From Piper betle (Eukaryota; Streptophyta; Magnoliopsida; Piperales; Piperaceae), in contig JAURVB010014141.1 in NCBI GenBank assembly GCA_033002965.1, forward strand, positions 19,710 through 83,709: a stretch of DNA of 64,000 nt, in the 5' to 3' direction. The notes under the pieces were generated by a model. That model was given only the letters and a program-made list of their open reading frames with translations. It had not been told where the DNA came from and did not search any database. Made by a program: the position numbers and the translations under genes. Below, piece by piece: positions 46,258 to 59,460 of this stretch. Numbering within the stretch: position 1 is the first letter of the stretch; every line of letters begins with the position of its first letter.

Positions 46258-48699
46258 AGTGGCACTCGTGTATGCTGCCTATTTTTCAGCAGAGGCAACA
46301 CACACCAATGACAGATGTTGGATCAAAATCTACCGATTGTCAATCGCTCCCCCCCAACGCTAGCAGGGTTGCGCCCCCACTTGTACTCAGCTTTACGAAA
46401 TACATTTCAAAAAATATTAAAAAATAATAATAAAATACTATAATCGAGTTCTAACTCGAATAACATGCTCTAAACCTAATAACCTATGTAAAATTAATAA
46501 ATAATGCATCCTAATTCGGTAAACAATTTTAAATTAATTTCGCAATCCACTATACATTAAAAAAAATGACATACTTTTATATATTCTAATAATAATTTTA
46601 TTTTTGCATTCACCGCATCATGTGTAAAAACGGGCAATGAATTATATATTTGATATTCGTATTCTAGAGCTTAGAGGCAAAATTTAAGGTCCTATAACAA
46701 ATATTCGCCGTAAAAACCAATGAATAATGCATAGATAATAATACCTAGTTATTAATAAAATTTTAAAATTGTCACTAATAATATTTAATAGAGGAATATA
46801 TGGTTGCACTGTCCTTAAAACCAGATTCGTTGTAAGACCTACAGGAGATAATGTGAACTCAGATTACAGATAATGTTGTCAACTGCCGACGATGGGCCAG
46901 CTATTTATGGAGGGCCCATGAACGGGACTGTGGTTCTGGGCCGGGCCAGGTCAGGCTAAACTCCTAGATGGGCTTGCACCAGGCAAGCGCAGGTGGGCCA
47001 TCCTTTCGATGTTTGGGCCAGGCTGGGCATGGCTAGGCCCATTTGCCACCTATAATCGAGTTTCGGCACAAGGAACTCTCCTAATTTGCTGGTTGATCAT
47101 CTAATGCTGTTCTATTATGAATATGACTGACATATATGTAAATAGATGCTTAACTATTACAGTTTTATACTAGATTTGAGGGTACTGGAACCATTTCATT
47201 GTTCTGTAAACTAGAGCTAATCAATTAAGGGGTAAATCAAGTTTTGTCAGGTATCTATATCTACTATAGCTAATGTGATGTAAGTGTTAACAAAAACAAT
47301 GGTCAAACCAGATTGCTCTGAATAAGATTCGAAACTGCCATCTAATGTGATTTACTAGCAGGATCATGTATATACTATTAGCTAAACTGCACCGAGATAG
47401 AGCATGATTGACCAGCCTTGTATCTATAATTAATCATCAATCAAGATCTGGGTAATTTTATGGAACACTTGACACGGCCAACCAATAACAATTAATAGTA
47501 AGAGGATTTGAAACGGATAAGTTACTTGGTATTTGATTTGAATTCTGCAAACTCGCATCCCATCCCATCCAATTCACAAAATGTCAAAACTCTTAAAATG
47601 ATATAAATTTTAAAATAAAATATAAACAATTATTATTTTAATATTTAAAAATATATTATCAATATATTCAAATTATATTAGACACTCATGTAGAAAAATG
47701 ATCTTGGGCATCGTTTAAAACTTATTTTTTAACTTCAAAAATTTCTTGAATCAACTATCTCCCTCAATGGCTTTTCAAAGTTTAAAACTTTTTAATTTCA
47801 AAACTTCCGGAGTCAACTAATTCCCTTGATGGCTTTTAAAATTAAACTTTATGGACGTCTCTCTTTTGATAGATTTTATTAAACATGTTAATTTTCTTTT
47901 AAATTAGTTAAATCAATACTTAAAAATTGTATGAATTATACAAGTATTAATTTTAGTGTAAAAAATGATAATATAAACTAATTTTATGTACCCTTTTGTT
48001 TATTGGACTAAAAAATAAAAGACTCTAAAACTTGGAATCAACTAATTAATTCCATTCTATTATTGGCCAAATCGAGTTTAAATTCCGAGTTTCTGGACCG
48101 TAAAACCCGAACCGATGATACACCAAGTGAGACAAAGTGAGATATGCCCAAATGCCATTATTAACGCCCCAAACATTACGCGTGTGTGTTAAGCTATTAT
48201 TTGTTACATTTTTAAGGACGTAGCCATCTTTAAAAATCACATTGAAAACATTTGTATGTAGTACAAACATTCATTTCATAGTCAACCTTTATAATCTAAA
48301 TAAAGAAAATTATCATCTTTAGAAAACCTTAATTTATTAAGAGGGACATAATACTTGAAAGGAAAACCTGCGTGTTTAACCTTTTAATGGATACCCGTGA
48401 AAATTCGCTCATTTTCATGGGCATTCCTCTGGCAGATGGGCCATTGTTTACTGGGTTTCGTCACGGGACAAATGGTAAATAAATGTAAGAGCATTTGGTT
48501 CTGGGTGAGTTCAATTCCATGAAATCTTCAAGTTCATGGCCTTTCTAAAGCCGATGGGAACCTTATTTCTTGTTCAAATAAAAAAAGTGTCCATTGATAT
48601 CCCCTTCCCTAATGCTATAAAGTACTAAATTCAAAATTTTATTAAGCTTAAAAGAAGAAAGGGGAATCTATCTTGGTAAATTAATATTTTCATGGTTAC
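46258..48699. other. gene-free spacer
   Basis: No gene. 46436-46640 weakly resembles the LTR around 13440-13620 (ATAACCTATGTAA, GCATCCTAATTC). 46880-47050 is rich in GGGCC and GGGCCAGG words on both strands, a known style of low-complexity plant repeat. Otherwise AT-rich. Confidence 0.4.
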
Positions 48700-49050
48700 T
48701 GGGTTTGTAGCCTGGTTGCTCTTTGGTAGATGCTCTTATGAGCGTTCATGAGAAGTATATAAAAATTATTTTTTACATGAGAGTTAATTCTCATAGATAT
48801 AATTATATTTTGGACCGGTGTCACTTATTACTGACGTATTTTTATAATATATATAGGTGATAATCATGAGTTAGATGTGTCAGCTTAGATGGAGGAACAA
48901 TGATGTCTCTTGTATAAACATGTGAGAAAATAAAATATTTGGTATTTATTTATGATGACATTATATTGAGAATGATGTGATAAAATACAAGATATGATAA
49001 TATGATATGATGTGATATCTGTTTCAATAGCAAAATTTCTAATGATGATA

Positions 49051-49107
<57 letters not shown>

Positions 49108-49562
49108 TAGTAAATATATTTAGATATTGAATACATACAACAAGTGGGGTTAAGACCAAGAATTTGATGTGAAATGTAAATAGAATAAATAGATGGGACG
49201 AGATCCAAGATCCAGAATAATTTATATAGCTGATTATAATTCTTTGTGAATGACAATGTCTGATATATATTATTTTGACAGAGTAACCCCTTCTTACACT
49301 TTCAGAGAGACTACGTCCATTTAGTTTAAGGAGTTTTGTCAATTTTATTGCAATTATTGTTTGTGTGTAAATTAGTTTTCATGTCATCTATATAGTCGCA
49401 TATTCGGGTTTTGTGCATTTATCTATGCATAACGATTAATATCTTAATTTTAAGACACCGAGAGTAAATCCGCACGAGTTGAGTTCGGGTTAGCCAACTT
49501 AAGTAGGACCCTTGACATTCCGATTTGGTTTGTGAGTGTGAACTAGATTTTGTGGTATTACA
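48700..49562 (+). mobile_element. LTR fragment E1 (3' third)
   Basis: Matches 55820-56659 in order: TGTAGCCTGGT.GCTCTT, TATTTTGGAC, ATTATATTGAGAATGATGTG, AGAGACT.CGTCC, GAGTT.GG.TTAGCCAACT, ending GGTATTACA. It carries a (TA)n expansion at 49056-49104 that the solo LTR lacks. Confidence 0.8.
49056..49104. repeat. (TA)n microsatellite inside LTR fragment E1
   Basis: About 24 TA units at a point where the sister LTR has only a short ACATATAT. Confidence 0.9.
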
Positions 49563-51135
49563 TTGTAATGTGTAGGTATGAAGTAGGAACTCGCTGCTTA
49601 GGTGTGAGACCCCTCGTAGAGCTTCTACCATGTCCATATAGGACTCATCTCTTATTTTTCTTCACTCCTTCTATTGTGATTTGATTTATTATTTGTAGTA
49701 TGGGTTATGTTGTATTTAATTGTATCCCACTTAACTTGGGCTATTTAATTAAATATTTTTTTAGATTAATAACCTTTGAGGATAAGATTCATCAAGTCTA
49801 ATTTTGAAAACAAGATCCACCGCAAGTTGCCTTCGAGCCTATAATATAAATCTCTTCCCAAGCATATATATAATTTTTTGAGTTTTAAGTGATACGAGAG
49901 ATGGGTAAATAGACTCGCACGTACCATGAACGGGTTACGTGTCGGTCACAGCAGGCTCTAGATTAGTGTGAGATTGTTCCATTTCCGAGGAATCCTGATA
50001 AATTTCGCATTTTAAGTTTCCTCACACCTGAAGAAACATGGAGGTTTATAGGTACTGTTTAGTACAGCGCACATCTGGACATGTGGTTTAAAGGGTATTG
50101 AAGGCGATTGCCTAAGAATACTTAGCCTTTGTTCTCAGGGCCAGGAGAAATATGGTGGAAATGAGAGAGATTAGGATATACTGGTAGTTTAAAGGGACAA
50201 AAAGAAACATGAGAAAATGTTGAGAAAGGCATAATACCAGTCAGTTCAGGACGCTATTTGATCTACAGCTAGATGACTCCTCACTATATGCCCTTATGGA
50301 GAGTTCAGTGGAAGTATATATTGGTTTTCTTTTAAATGAGAGTCATCTATCATTTGACAGTTTGATATTTGGTTAATTCCAGACTAGTGACAACCATTGC
50401 TAACTTTTTTATATTATTCATGCAGGTGAGAACTAGGACGAATGAGTACTGTCGGTAGAATGGAGAAGCAGTGATGCCACTTTGTACACATATACCTATC
50501 AATGATGAAAATGAACATGATGTGATGAGTGGACCATATATGGTTTTGAAATGCAAACTTGTTTATAATGTGAAATGTGATATAGATTTTGCTACAAAAA
50601 AATTTTGTATGATGTGAAATGTGATTTTGTCCAATGATGGTAGTAACAAGTTGAATATGATTATTCTGATGGGTTGAAACCCAGCTAAGAGAACATTCTG
50701 AGAGTAATGTAAGTGATGTGTTTGAAAACTTGGTCTGCTATGATGTTCTGGTGACAATAGTATATATTGTTGTTTTGACAGGTTGACCCCTTATTACACG
50801 TTTAGAGGAAACTTCGTCCGTTGTGATTTAAAAACTATGGTTTTCTGAATTTGAATAGTATTTGAATTATTTTGAGATATGTTAGGTTAATCATAACATA
50901 CATATAGGATCCTATTAGGTTTAGAACATTTAATATATACATGGTATGTAAACTTTCTCATCTTAAGACACTGAGAGTAGATCTCTTCCGCTAGGGTTGG
51001 GTTGAGCGATTTAATTGAGTTAAAGATGGTTCAATCCCCACACATGTGTTCTAAAAGCTAAACTGACCCAGACAAACTGTCGAACATACCAACAGTGACT
51101 ATAAAACCCTGACTCAGGTCGCAGGCTTTACATGA
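49563..51135 (+). mobile_element. LTR fragment E2 (middle to 3' part)
   Basis: Begins directly after the E1 end and matches 55040 onward: AACTCGCTGCTTAGGTG, GATTTGATTTATTA, TTAATAACC.TTGAGGAT, AAGTTGCCTTCGAGCCTA, ACTCGCACGTACCATG, TATAGGTACTGTTTAGTACAG, GTGGTTTAAAGGGTATT. It decays toward 51050. 51100-51132 looks like the start of another LTR in reverse (CCTGACTCAGG near TTTACA). Confidence 0.75.
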
Positions 51136-51600
51136 TATATTTTATTTTGGAAAAATAATAATTTGAGGTAAGCATTAGGTATTGCTACTATTAAATAAGA
51201 TAAATAGTTAATAGTTAAGCAACATAGTAAGTACTATTAATATCTTTTTGTAAGTAAATGATAAGGATATAAGAGTTATTACTCATATTAAAAACTTGAT
51301 ATAAAACATATTATATGAGCTGAGTTGAGCCGGGTATTATATTGAGTTCAAACGCAATGAGATGGAGTTTCGAGCTAAGTTGAACCGAACACTCCTTAGT
51401 TTAAGCTTTGTTCATAATTCAATGTGCTACCAATTTCAAACCGAGTATTTTCTTGAGCATAAAATTAATGAGTACAAGTTCAAGCCGAACCGTGTCGAAC
51501 ATGAAATGCTTGCAAGCTAGCTTGACTTATTTATATCCCTACCGAGGGTTGGTGGTTAAATCGGGAGGAGGGAGAGAAAGGGGAGGAGGGTGTCCATGTT
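51136..51600. other. repeat-like spacer
   Basis: 51300-51540 has GAGTTGAGCC, CGAGCTAAGTTGAACCGAAC and CAAGCCGAACC words like the spacers at 22380-22800 and 58660-59100. No gene. Confidence 0.4.
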
Positions 51601-51639
51601 AAGGTTTTTATCATGGCATGGCAAAACTTTTAACAAGAT

Positions 51640-53098
51640 TAGCGATAAAAAAATTGTCATAAATTCCGGTTGGCAAATGGGTAGGAGAACACTCGTGGAA
51701 AACCCCCTTTCTGTAATCGATATTTTGTCACTAAAATTTTCATTGACAAATTTGACACCATTTTGTTACTAGATTATGGTGACAAAAAAATTTGCCACCG
51801 AAAAGCTACCAAAAATTTTAGTGTCATATTTTACAAACTTGCCACCAAATTGACACCGAAATGTTTTTTGTCAATTTAGTTTGTCACCGAATTGACACCG
51901 TTATTTGGTGTCAAATTTGTCCACACCAAAATATTGCCACTAAAATAATGGTGTCATCGTTTTTTTAATGTTTGGCAATGAGTTGTTGCTGTTTTGACAT
52001 TGTGTTTTGGTGTCAAATTTTGAAAAAAAATTGGGTGGGCTAATTTTTCAATTTTGCGTGCGACCAAAAATTTTGGGGTTGCATGCACAGTAGCTCCCGT
52101 CGTCTGACGCGGGTTAACACCCTCATGCCACACGTTGCAGTGTGCGGCCCAACTACACCATGTTGTGGCTCAGCTGCCACACCACACTGCCCTCCCTCGT
52201 GCACTCCCACCGTCCTCCCCTGCCCACCCCCACTGCCGAGCCCCGCCCATGCCCTGTCTCGCCATGCACCTCCCCCACAGGCCCTGCTACCTTTTGTGAA
52301 AACTTTTGTGACATGACTTGGAGAGTCGATTACTAAATCAGTTAATATGGAAATAGACTTTGCCTCGGTAATAAATGGAGTCGAGCCAACTTGGAGAATT
52401 ATTTGGAATCAAAATAAAGTTTTAAAATTATGATACTAGACAAGATGCAACATCATACATTGTTTATTTTAAGGTTGAGCTCCATTTTAATAGTTAAACC
52501 TTTGTCAAGTGATGAGATAGATTATAATGATATAATATTCTATAAATAAATACCGATTTAAAAATAGATTCAAGCAAATGATAAATTATAATATTTTAAT
52601 TGATTTTTTTATTGTATTTTGATTGTTGAATCTCTTACTTTTTATTAAAGCATGATTTTTAATTCCTTTTTTTACTAGTAAGAAAATCAAATAAGTCAAT
52701 AATTTTTTTTTAATTTTTCTTTTTCTTTCTTATAAATTTGAAATTTATAATTTTCATGTAATCCTATTCTTTTCTCTTTGTATATATTCCTTTCTTTCGA
52801 GGCACGATGTGATCACGTGGCACAAGGATACATTTGTACCATCAGGGGGAGGGGCGGCGTGTGGGCAGTAGAATATACAATTTTATAATTTAAATTAATA
52901 GATTGGTAAGCATCCACCGGCACTGCGCGCGGAAGACGAATACCGCATAATGAAATAATTAATCGCCAAGCGCAAACATTTTTTTAGTTACATCGGCCAT
53001 CGGAGAAAAGACAGCGTTCATGTGACATGCTTTTTTTAGTTACATATTTAATGTTATAGTGATAGATTTCTTGTCACTACAGTTGTTTTCTTGGAGTG
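51640..53098. mobile_element. possible CACTA-type element remnant
   Basis: 51640-52030 is packed with short direct and inverted motifs (TTGGTGTCAAA, GACACCGAA, GTGACAAA, TTTGCCACC), the style of CACTA subterminal repeats. The right end at 53080-53098 reads GTTTTCTTGGAGTG, one base off the usual TTTTCTTGTAGTG terminus, next to TTTCTTGTCACTACAG. The matching CACTACAAGAAAA left end was not found and no transposase is visible; 52083-52330 is a GC-rich insert. Confidence 0.4.
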
Positions 53099-54020
53099 TA
53101 ATTATTTAATTATGTGGCCGATGCCGATAACTTAGAGGTGGCATATGGCAGTCATTTATGTTAAAACATTACACCTCGAAATTTTCTATTTGGAAGATTG
53201 TGGCAGAAATATTATATATATTTAAAAAACTTATAACAGTTCATTCTTTGCGGTAACATTTTGACGAGTATATAGTAGCATTTGAAGTCAATCAATTCAT
53301 TAAGTAAGACAACATTTGAAAGCATCAACATTTTGTAACTAGTAAGCAATCAAATATTCAGTCGCTTAGGGGGAAAAAAATCAAATGTACACTCAGCTTA
53401 AACTCAAACAAAATGGACACTGAGTTAACTCTCTTAAACTAAATGTAATACCTTTTAACTCTCTTTGTGAACAATCTTTTGGCACAAGCACAGCATTAGT
53501 CATCGAGAGTACAAGATAATTACATGCCACCATGCAACTATGGAAGCTGAAGCCTTAAGAGATATATATCTAATATTCCCATGTGTTAATGTGATAACTA
53601 TACGATATAGATCACTTGTGTGTCAAATCAGGATTTGCAGCAATTTTTAAATAAATATTTTTAAAATTTTTCATCACTTGTGCTTTCGATAAATATTTTA
53701 AAAATATTCATTATTATTGTTTAATGACCAGTGGATCAAATATATTAACAAAATTGTCAGAGTGGCACCAATTTGAAGTAGAGAGAGAAGACAACCTTTT
53801 TAACCGCCCATGTGTAGAAAGAGGAAGTATTTAAATAAATATTACCAATGAAGGTTAATAGACTTAAAAATCAACGTCATATTGAGTTGTTTGTACTTTC
53901 TAAGTATTTTTTATAGTTGCTATTAGTTACAACCAGTTCATGTATATTTATTTTAAATAAATTATTCTAAAGACCAAAGTTTCACCTCAAATACTAGTTG
54001 GTGAGTTCATAGATTCGGTT
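53099..54020. other. gene-free AT-rich spacer
   Basis: Nothing coding or structured was recognised. Confidence 0.5.
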
Positions 54021-55374
54021 TGTAAAACCCGTGACTCGAGTCAGGGTTTCATATTTAGAACCGGTCATTTTTAGTTGGGTCAATTTTAAAACACATATAC
54101 CGAACCGAGGCCAGTCATGTGTTATAAATAATGAGGGTCATGTGTGCCTGAGTATATGATGATAACGCTAGTAAGACAGTAGGATAATAGGTTATCAGAA
54201 TATATGAGATGACGCCTAGATCTTTCTTAATTATTTTAGTATTATATCATAGAATTATTTTCCTAAGTTAAATAACGAATTTTGAAGCGTTACGGGGAGT
54301 TTGGGTGGGTTATTAGTTATAGAGTATGAAAATTTCCCCTATTTTTTTGAATTTTTTTAGAAATTATTATGAGTTAATTATTATTTTTGACTCGAGTCAG
54401 AGTTGAGTCAAGTTCTATTATGAGACAACCCCACGACTTTCCCCCTTAGCCACTCGTCTTCTTCCCCCGACACCTTTTATTCCAAACCCTCGACCCATCC
54501 CTTTTACATGTCGCCGATTCTACCGTTGATGATCATTGCCGCCACCATCCAATCACCGCCTTAACATCGCCAACCCTCCCGCGACCTTTCCTGACCGGAG
54601 CAGAGCCCTTCGTCGCCCATCCTAGTCGGATCTTTCTCCGAACTCATTTAGTCAAACCCAATCAAACTTTAGACGCTGGTAAGTGCCAAATTCGAGCTTC
54701 GAGACATGTGACAAACCCTAGCTGTCGTTGATTGCCGACGACAAGAGGTATAATCACCTCTGATTTAATTATTTCAAAGTCGATGATTGTTAGCACAACA
54801 TGCTAGAATTGATGAATTATTGTGTTAGATATTTTTATTGTTAATAAATACATGAATTTGCTTGATTGAATTGTATTAAAATGAATACTAAGGAATTAAA
54901 TTAGGTAAACTTAATAATTATCATGATCTAATGCAACATAGCATAGGAAAATTTATGTGTAATTGGTGTATGATATGGATTGATGTATGATTGGTGTGTG
55001 TATGGTATAGGATATTTGATGCATCATTCAGTTAGCAGGTGTTAGATTTGATGTGTAAGTAGAGAATAGGAGCTTGCTGCCTAGGTGCGCCAACACAATT
55101 GGAGCTTCTGCTAAATCCGTTTATGACTCATTTTTTGCTTTACGCTCTATTCTATTTTGTATTACGTTATTACTTGTAGGACGAGTTAAGTGACATTTTA
55201 TCTGATCCCACTAAACCCGGGCTATTTAATCAATCAGTTTTTCGGATTAATAACCGTCGAGGATGATATCTCTCGAGTATGTTTTTGAAACAAAATCCAT
55301 CACAAGTTGCCTTTGGGCTATTGTATAAATCTCTTCATAGGCGCACACACACACACACGCACACACACACACAC

Positions 55375-55414
<40 letters not shown>

Positions 55415-56659
55415 ACATATATATATATAATTTTATCATTTTTCATTGAGATGAAGAGATGAGAAAACCAACTCGCACGTACCATGCACGTGCAAATCAA
55501 AGTGGGCTCTGGATTAGTAAGTGGGTTGTTTCATTCTCGAGGGATCCTGATAACTCTGCGTTTGAGTTCCTCACACCCGGAGAACATAGAGGTTTATGGG
55601 TACTATTTAGTACAGCCCATGTCCAAACTTGTGGTTTAAAGGGTATTAAAGGTGATTGCGTGAGAGTACTTGGTCTTCATGCTTAAGGCAAGGAGAATTA
55701 TGGAGGAAATGAGAGGGTTTAGGATATACTAGTAGTCCCAAGAGAGTAGAAAATGAAATGAGAAAATGCCTACAAAGGCATTAGCATCAGCATCAGCAGA
55801 ACAACGATGCTACTGGATCTGTAGCCTGGTGGCTCTTCAATAGGTTCCCTTCAGAGAGTTCTGGTGAAGTATATGAATGTTTTCCTTCATATAAGAGTTA
55901 GCTCACATAGCTAATTTGATATTCGTTATATTTTGGACTAATAACACTCGTTACTGACATATTTTTGTAATATATGTAGCTGATGATCATGAGTAGGATG
56001 TGTCAGCCTAGACAAAGGAGTAGTGATGTCTCTTCCACACACACATGTCAGATGATAAAATGTTAATATTTTGTTGATGTTGTCATTATATTGAGAATGA
56101 TGTGATGTAATGCAAGGTATGATAATATGATATGAAATGTTATTTGCTTCAATAGCAGAATTTATAATTATGACATTTGAATACATATATTTTAGTAAAT
56201 TTATTTAGATATTAAATATGTACAACAAGTAAGGCCTAGAATTTGATGTAAAAAGTGAATAAAATGCAGAGATGGATCGAGATAGAAGATTCAGAATGAC
56301 TTATGCAGTAGATTAGAAGTTTGTGTGAATGTCAATGTATGACATACTTATATATGTTTATACATGTTGATTTGATAAGATGGGCCTTAATTTTATTTTT
56401 AGGAGAGACTCTGTCCGTCTTATTTTACGAATTTTATTGATTTTTGTTAGAATTATTTTAGTATGTGAATTGGTTGACATATCATTTATATAGTAACATG
56501 TTAGGGTTTTTGTGTATTCATTCATACATAGCAACTTGTATCTTCATCTTAAAACGTCGAGAATAGATCCTTATGAATTGAGTTTGAGTTAGCCAACTCA
56601 TGTAGGACCAGTGATATTCCGATTCAGTTTCTAAGTAAAATCCGGATTTGGGTATTACA
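54021..56659 (+). mobile_element. near full-length solo LTR (copy D)
   Basis: Starts TGTAAAACCCGTGACTCGAG and ends ATTTGGGTATTACA, so the termini are TG...CA with a TGTAA/TTACA inverted pair. It matches copy B in reverse (CTGTCGTTGATTGCCGACGA next to AACCCTAG) and copies E1 and E2 directly. No internal retroviral-type coding region adjoins it on either side, so it is a solo LTR left after LTR-LTR recombination, or an isolated fragment. The neighbouring pentamers (CGGTT and CTATC) do not match. Confidence 0.75.
55341..55430. repeat. compound (AC)n(AT)n microsatellite inside LTR D
   Basis: CA repeats with a few CG interruptions, then ACACACAT and ATATATATATA. It sits where copy E2 has only AGCATATATATAA, so it expanded after the copies separated. 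Confidence 0.9.
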
Positions 56660-57691
56660 CTATCAATATTTACATGATAAGCGATGCATTTTGATATGTG
56701 TTGCTTCTACTCATATTCTATTGATTTTGTAAATATAATTTTAGAAAAAATTTGGCTTTTCCTGGGAAGATGGTGATGGAAACCCAAAAGATCCTCACCG
56801 TTGATGATGATGTCATCAATCGAGAGGATGCTCGGCGTGGCTAGCGGCCTTACTCTCGGAGGTTGCTAAAACCCACTCATATTTTTATGTTAGTTATGAT
56901 TTTAAAAGCTCCTAACTCTAATGATATTGCGTAGAATTCTAGGCATTTACTTGAATTAGACTAATGGAGTACAGCTCAAGAATAAGCTATGCAAATGTAG
57001 GAAGTTGGTTTGTTGGGAAAAAAAATTACTTTTTAAAATTTTCATAGGTCCTAGTCTGACTTGTAAAACTGGACATAAATTTAATAAATTCTCCGTGATT
57101 TTATTTTATTTTTGTGTATATCCGGTATTGATCTACTTGGCATGCTCTGGCCAAGTAGAAACAATATAATATATAAGATAATGACTTCTCATTCCGATTG
57201 GATACAAAAAAAGCCTTTCGTCAGTAACCCACCTTAGAAGACGAAAATTGTGAAAAGAACTCAACGTCAAAATTATTTCTTTTAAGTGGAAAAAAATAAA
57301 AACCATTTCTTCTTATCAGGTGGACCATATATAGTTATAAATAATTTTTTTAAATTTTTTACCTGACATTTAAAGGCTATTCCGGATATTATTTCTAAAT
57401 TTAGATGTATGTAATTATGTATAAAAAAATTTAGACGGCCAATGTCCCTTTTTAATGCCAACATTCTCTGCTTATTTGGTTTTGAAACTAGTAATGAAAA
57501 GGTAATGACCTAGTTATAATTATAATAATATAATAAAATAAAATTTTACTCTTATCAACAAAATCATTCATTTAAATTTAAATAAACTCATAACACGACA
57601 AGAATTTCCCACCATATAAGTCGAGTCACACCATGACAACGTCCTCCATCCCCACTCTAAAACAATTGGCATTCCCCGTACACAGCAAGCC
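56660..57691. other. spacer upstream of the UGT pseudogene
   Basis: No gene seen. 56760-56880 has a small GC-rich patch (GATGATGATGTCATC is palindromic-like). No convincing TATA box was assigned. Confidence 0.4.
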
Positions 57692-58482
57692 ATGGCCGAA
57701 ACCAAGGCGCCGGTGGTAGCTCTCCTAGCAAGCTCCGGCATGGACCATCTTATCCCCCTCGACAAGTTCACCAAGAGCCTAGCCCACGACCATGGCTTCT
57801 CCGTCACCATCTTCACGGCCTCCTTCGGCCCGCCTACACCAGCTCACCAGGCTTACATCGACTCCCTCCCCGCCTACCGTCACCTCCGCCGTCCTCCCCA
57901 CCGTCCAACTCCACGACCTCCCTGACGACGTCCGGGCCGAGACCTGCATCTTCCTCACCATGGCTGCCTCGTCCCCCATCGCCGAGCTCGTGGTCGACCG
58001 CTTTAGCACTGCCGCCTTCGACGTCCCAAGGGAGTTGGGGATACGGCCTTCGTCTTCTTCCCTTCCAACGCCTTGAACCTGTCCGACTTCCTCAGCCTTG
58101 TGCTCGCCCATCCGGCCATTGGTGGGTTCGTGAGCCACTGCGGATGGAACTCGTCGTTGGAGAGCGTGGTGCATGGGGTGCACATGGTGGCCCGGCCGCT
58201 CTACGACGAGCAGAGGACGAACGCGGTGATGCTGTCGGATGGGACAGGGGTGGCGTTGAGGGCGAGGGCGAACGAGGAAGGGGCGTGGAGAGGGAGGAGG
58301 TGGGGAGGGTGGTGAGGGAGATGATGGAAGGGGAGGAGGGGAAGGGGCTCCGGCGTAGGATGAGGCAGCTCAAGGAGAGTGGGTGTGCAGTGCTGCGGCC
58401 GGGTGGGACTTCGCACATGGCCCTGTCCGAGCTGGTGAGTGAGTGGAAGATGTCGGGGAGGGAAGGCAACTACTACTACTAA
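57692..58482 (+). pseudogene. UDP-glycosyltransferase pseudogene (UGT72-like)
   Basis: Family-1 plant UGTs transfer sugar from UDP-sugars to small molecules in the cytosol. The start MAETKAPVVALLASSGMDHL then IPLDKFTKSLAHDHGFSVTI matches UGT72-type N-termini, but the catalytic His context GxGH reads MDH. Next comes VTSAVLPTVQLHDLPDD, AELVVDRF, then TAFVFFPSNALNLSDFL. The text then jumps to HPAIGGFVSHCGWNSSLESV, inside the UDP-sugar-binding PSPG box (later RPLYDEQRTNAVML), and ends with EEVGRVVREMMEGEEGKGLR and LSELVSEWK. About 200 central codons are gone, including the start of the PSPG box (WAPQ). Three frame changes occur near 57875, 58042 and 58275. Total ~263 codons versus ~480 usual. Confidence 0.88.
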
Positions 58483-59460
58483 CGCTAGGCTTTTGTTGAT
58501 TCACTGGTGCGCTTGCTTTGCATGTATTTTCTCTCTATTGTACGGGATATACAATAACAACACGGAAAGGAATTTCCTTCGTGGAAATTTCATCATATTT
58601 TAGATGAAAACATGTCTTGTAAAATTACAAATTCACGGAAAGGGCAGCCATGACACGAGCCAACTGCCTCGGCTCAAATTTTTGTGAAACCGGCCCAAGC
58701 AAGCTCGAACTTGGCTTGAAAATGCTCCAAGTAAAACCGAGCCAAACCAAGCTCTGCTTGATGGCTTGGTCAGCTTGAGCCAATCTGGCTTGATTTTTTT
58801 AAATAATAAATTATATAAGGATAAAAATTATATATTTATTAATTAAAATATTTATAGTTTTTTTTATTGTCCAACGTTTATTTTGAGAGCCGTCGGGGAG
58901 ACTCCAACGGAGAGCTCTTGAGATCCGTTGGTCTCTCAACATATCTTTTATTGTGAGCTTGAAATCGAGCTCATGTTCGCCACCAATAAGAGTTTTAGGG
59001 TCACCTTGAGTTGGTTTTAATGACGAGTTGAGCTAGGCACAACTGAAATTCAAACTTGAGCCTAGTTTGGCTCACTTAATTAATGAGCCGAGCCAAGCTG
59101 AGTCGGGCCAAGTTATATGCCATGGCTAAAATAGTTATTATCTTGTAATTATATTGACAATTTTGACCACTAAAATCTTGATTGGATAGTTTGTACCCGT
59201 TGGATTAAAAAATTCATATATCTGTGTATAGAGATAAAAAAAATTTTGAAAATTTTATGGGCAAAAACTAGACTCTTCGAGCTTTCAAACACAATAACAA
59301 GATTCACTCAATTCAGAGTTGAGATGAGGCAGATATGATATCGACAAGTTAGACTATGAAATAATTCAAGATAGAAACGTAGAAATTTGACTAAATACTA
59401 ATTGGTCTAAATGGTAAAGATTAAACAAATATGAATTAACTAATTCTAGGGGTTGCCTTG
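58483..59460. other. spacer with degenerate GAGCCAAGC-type repeats
   Basis: 58660-59110 repeats variants of GAGCCAAGC, CGAGCTC and GGCTTG in both directions. No gene. Confidence 0.5.

Noticed and set aside
55318..55500. Cys/Val-rich minus frame
   Set aside because: Translation of the (AC)n microsatellite.
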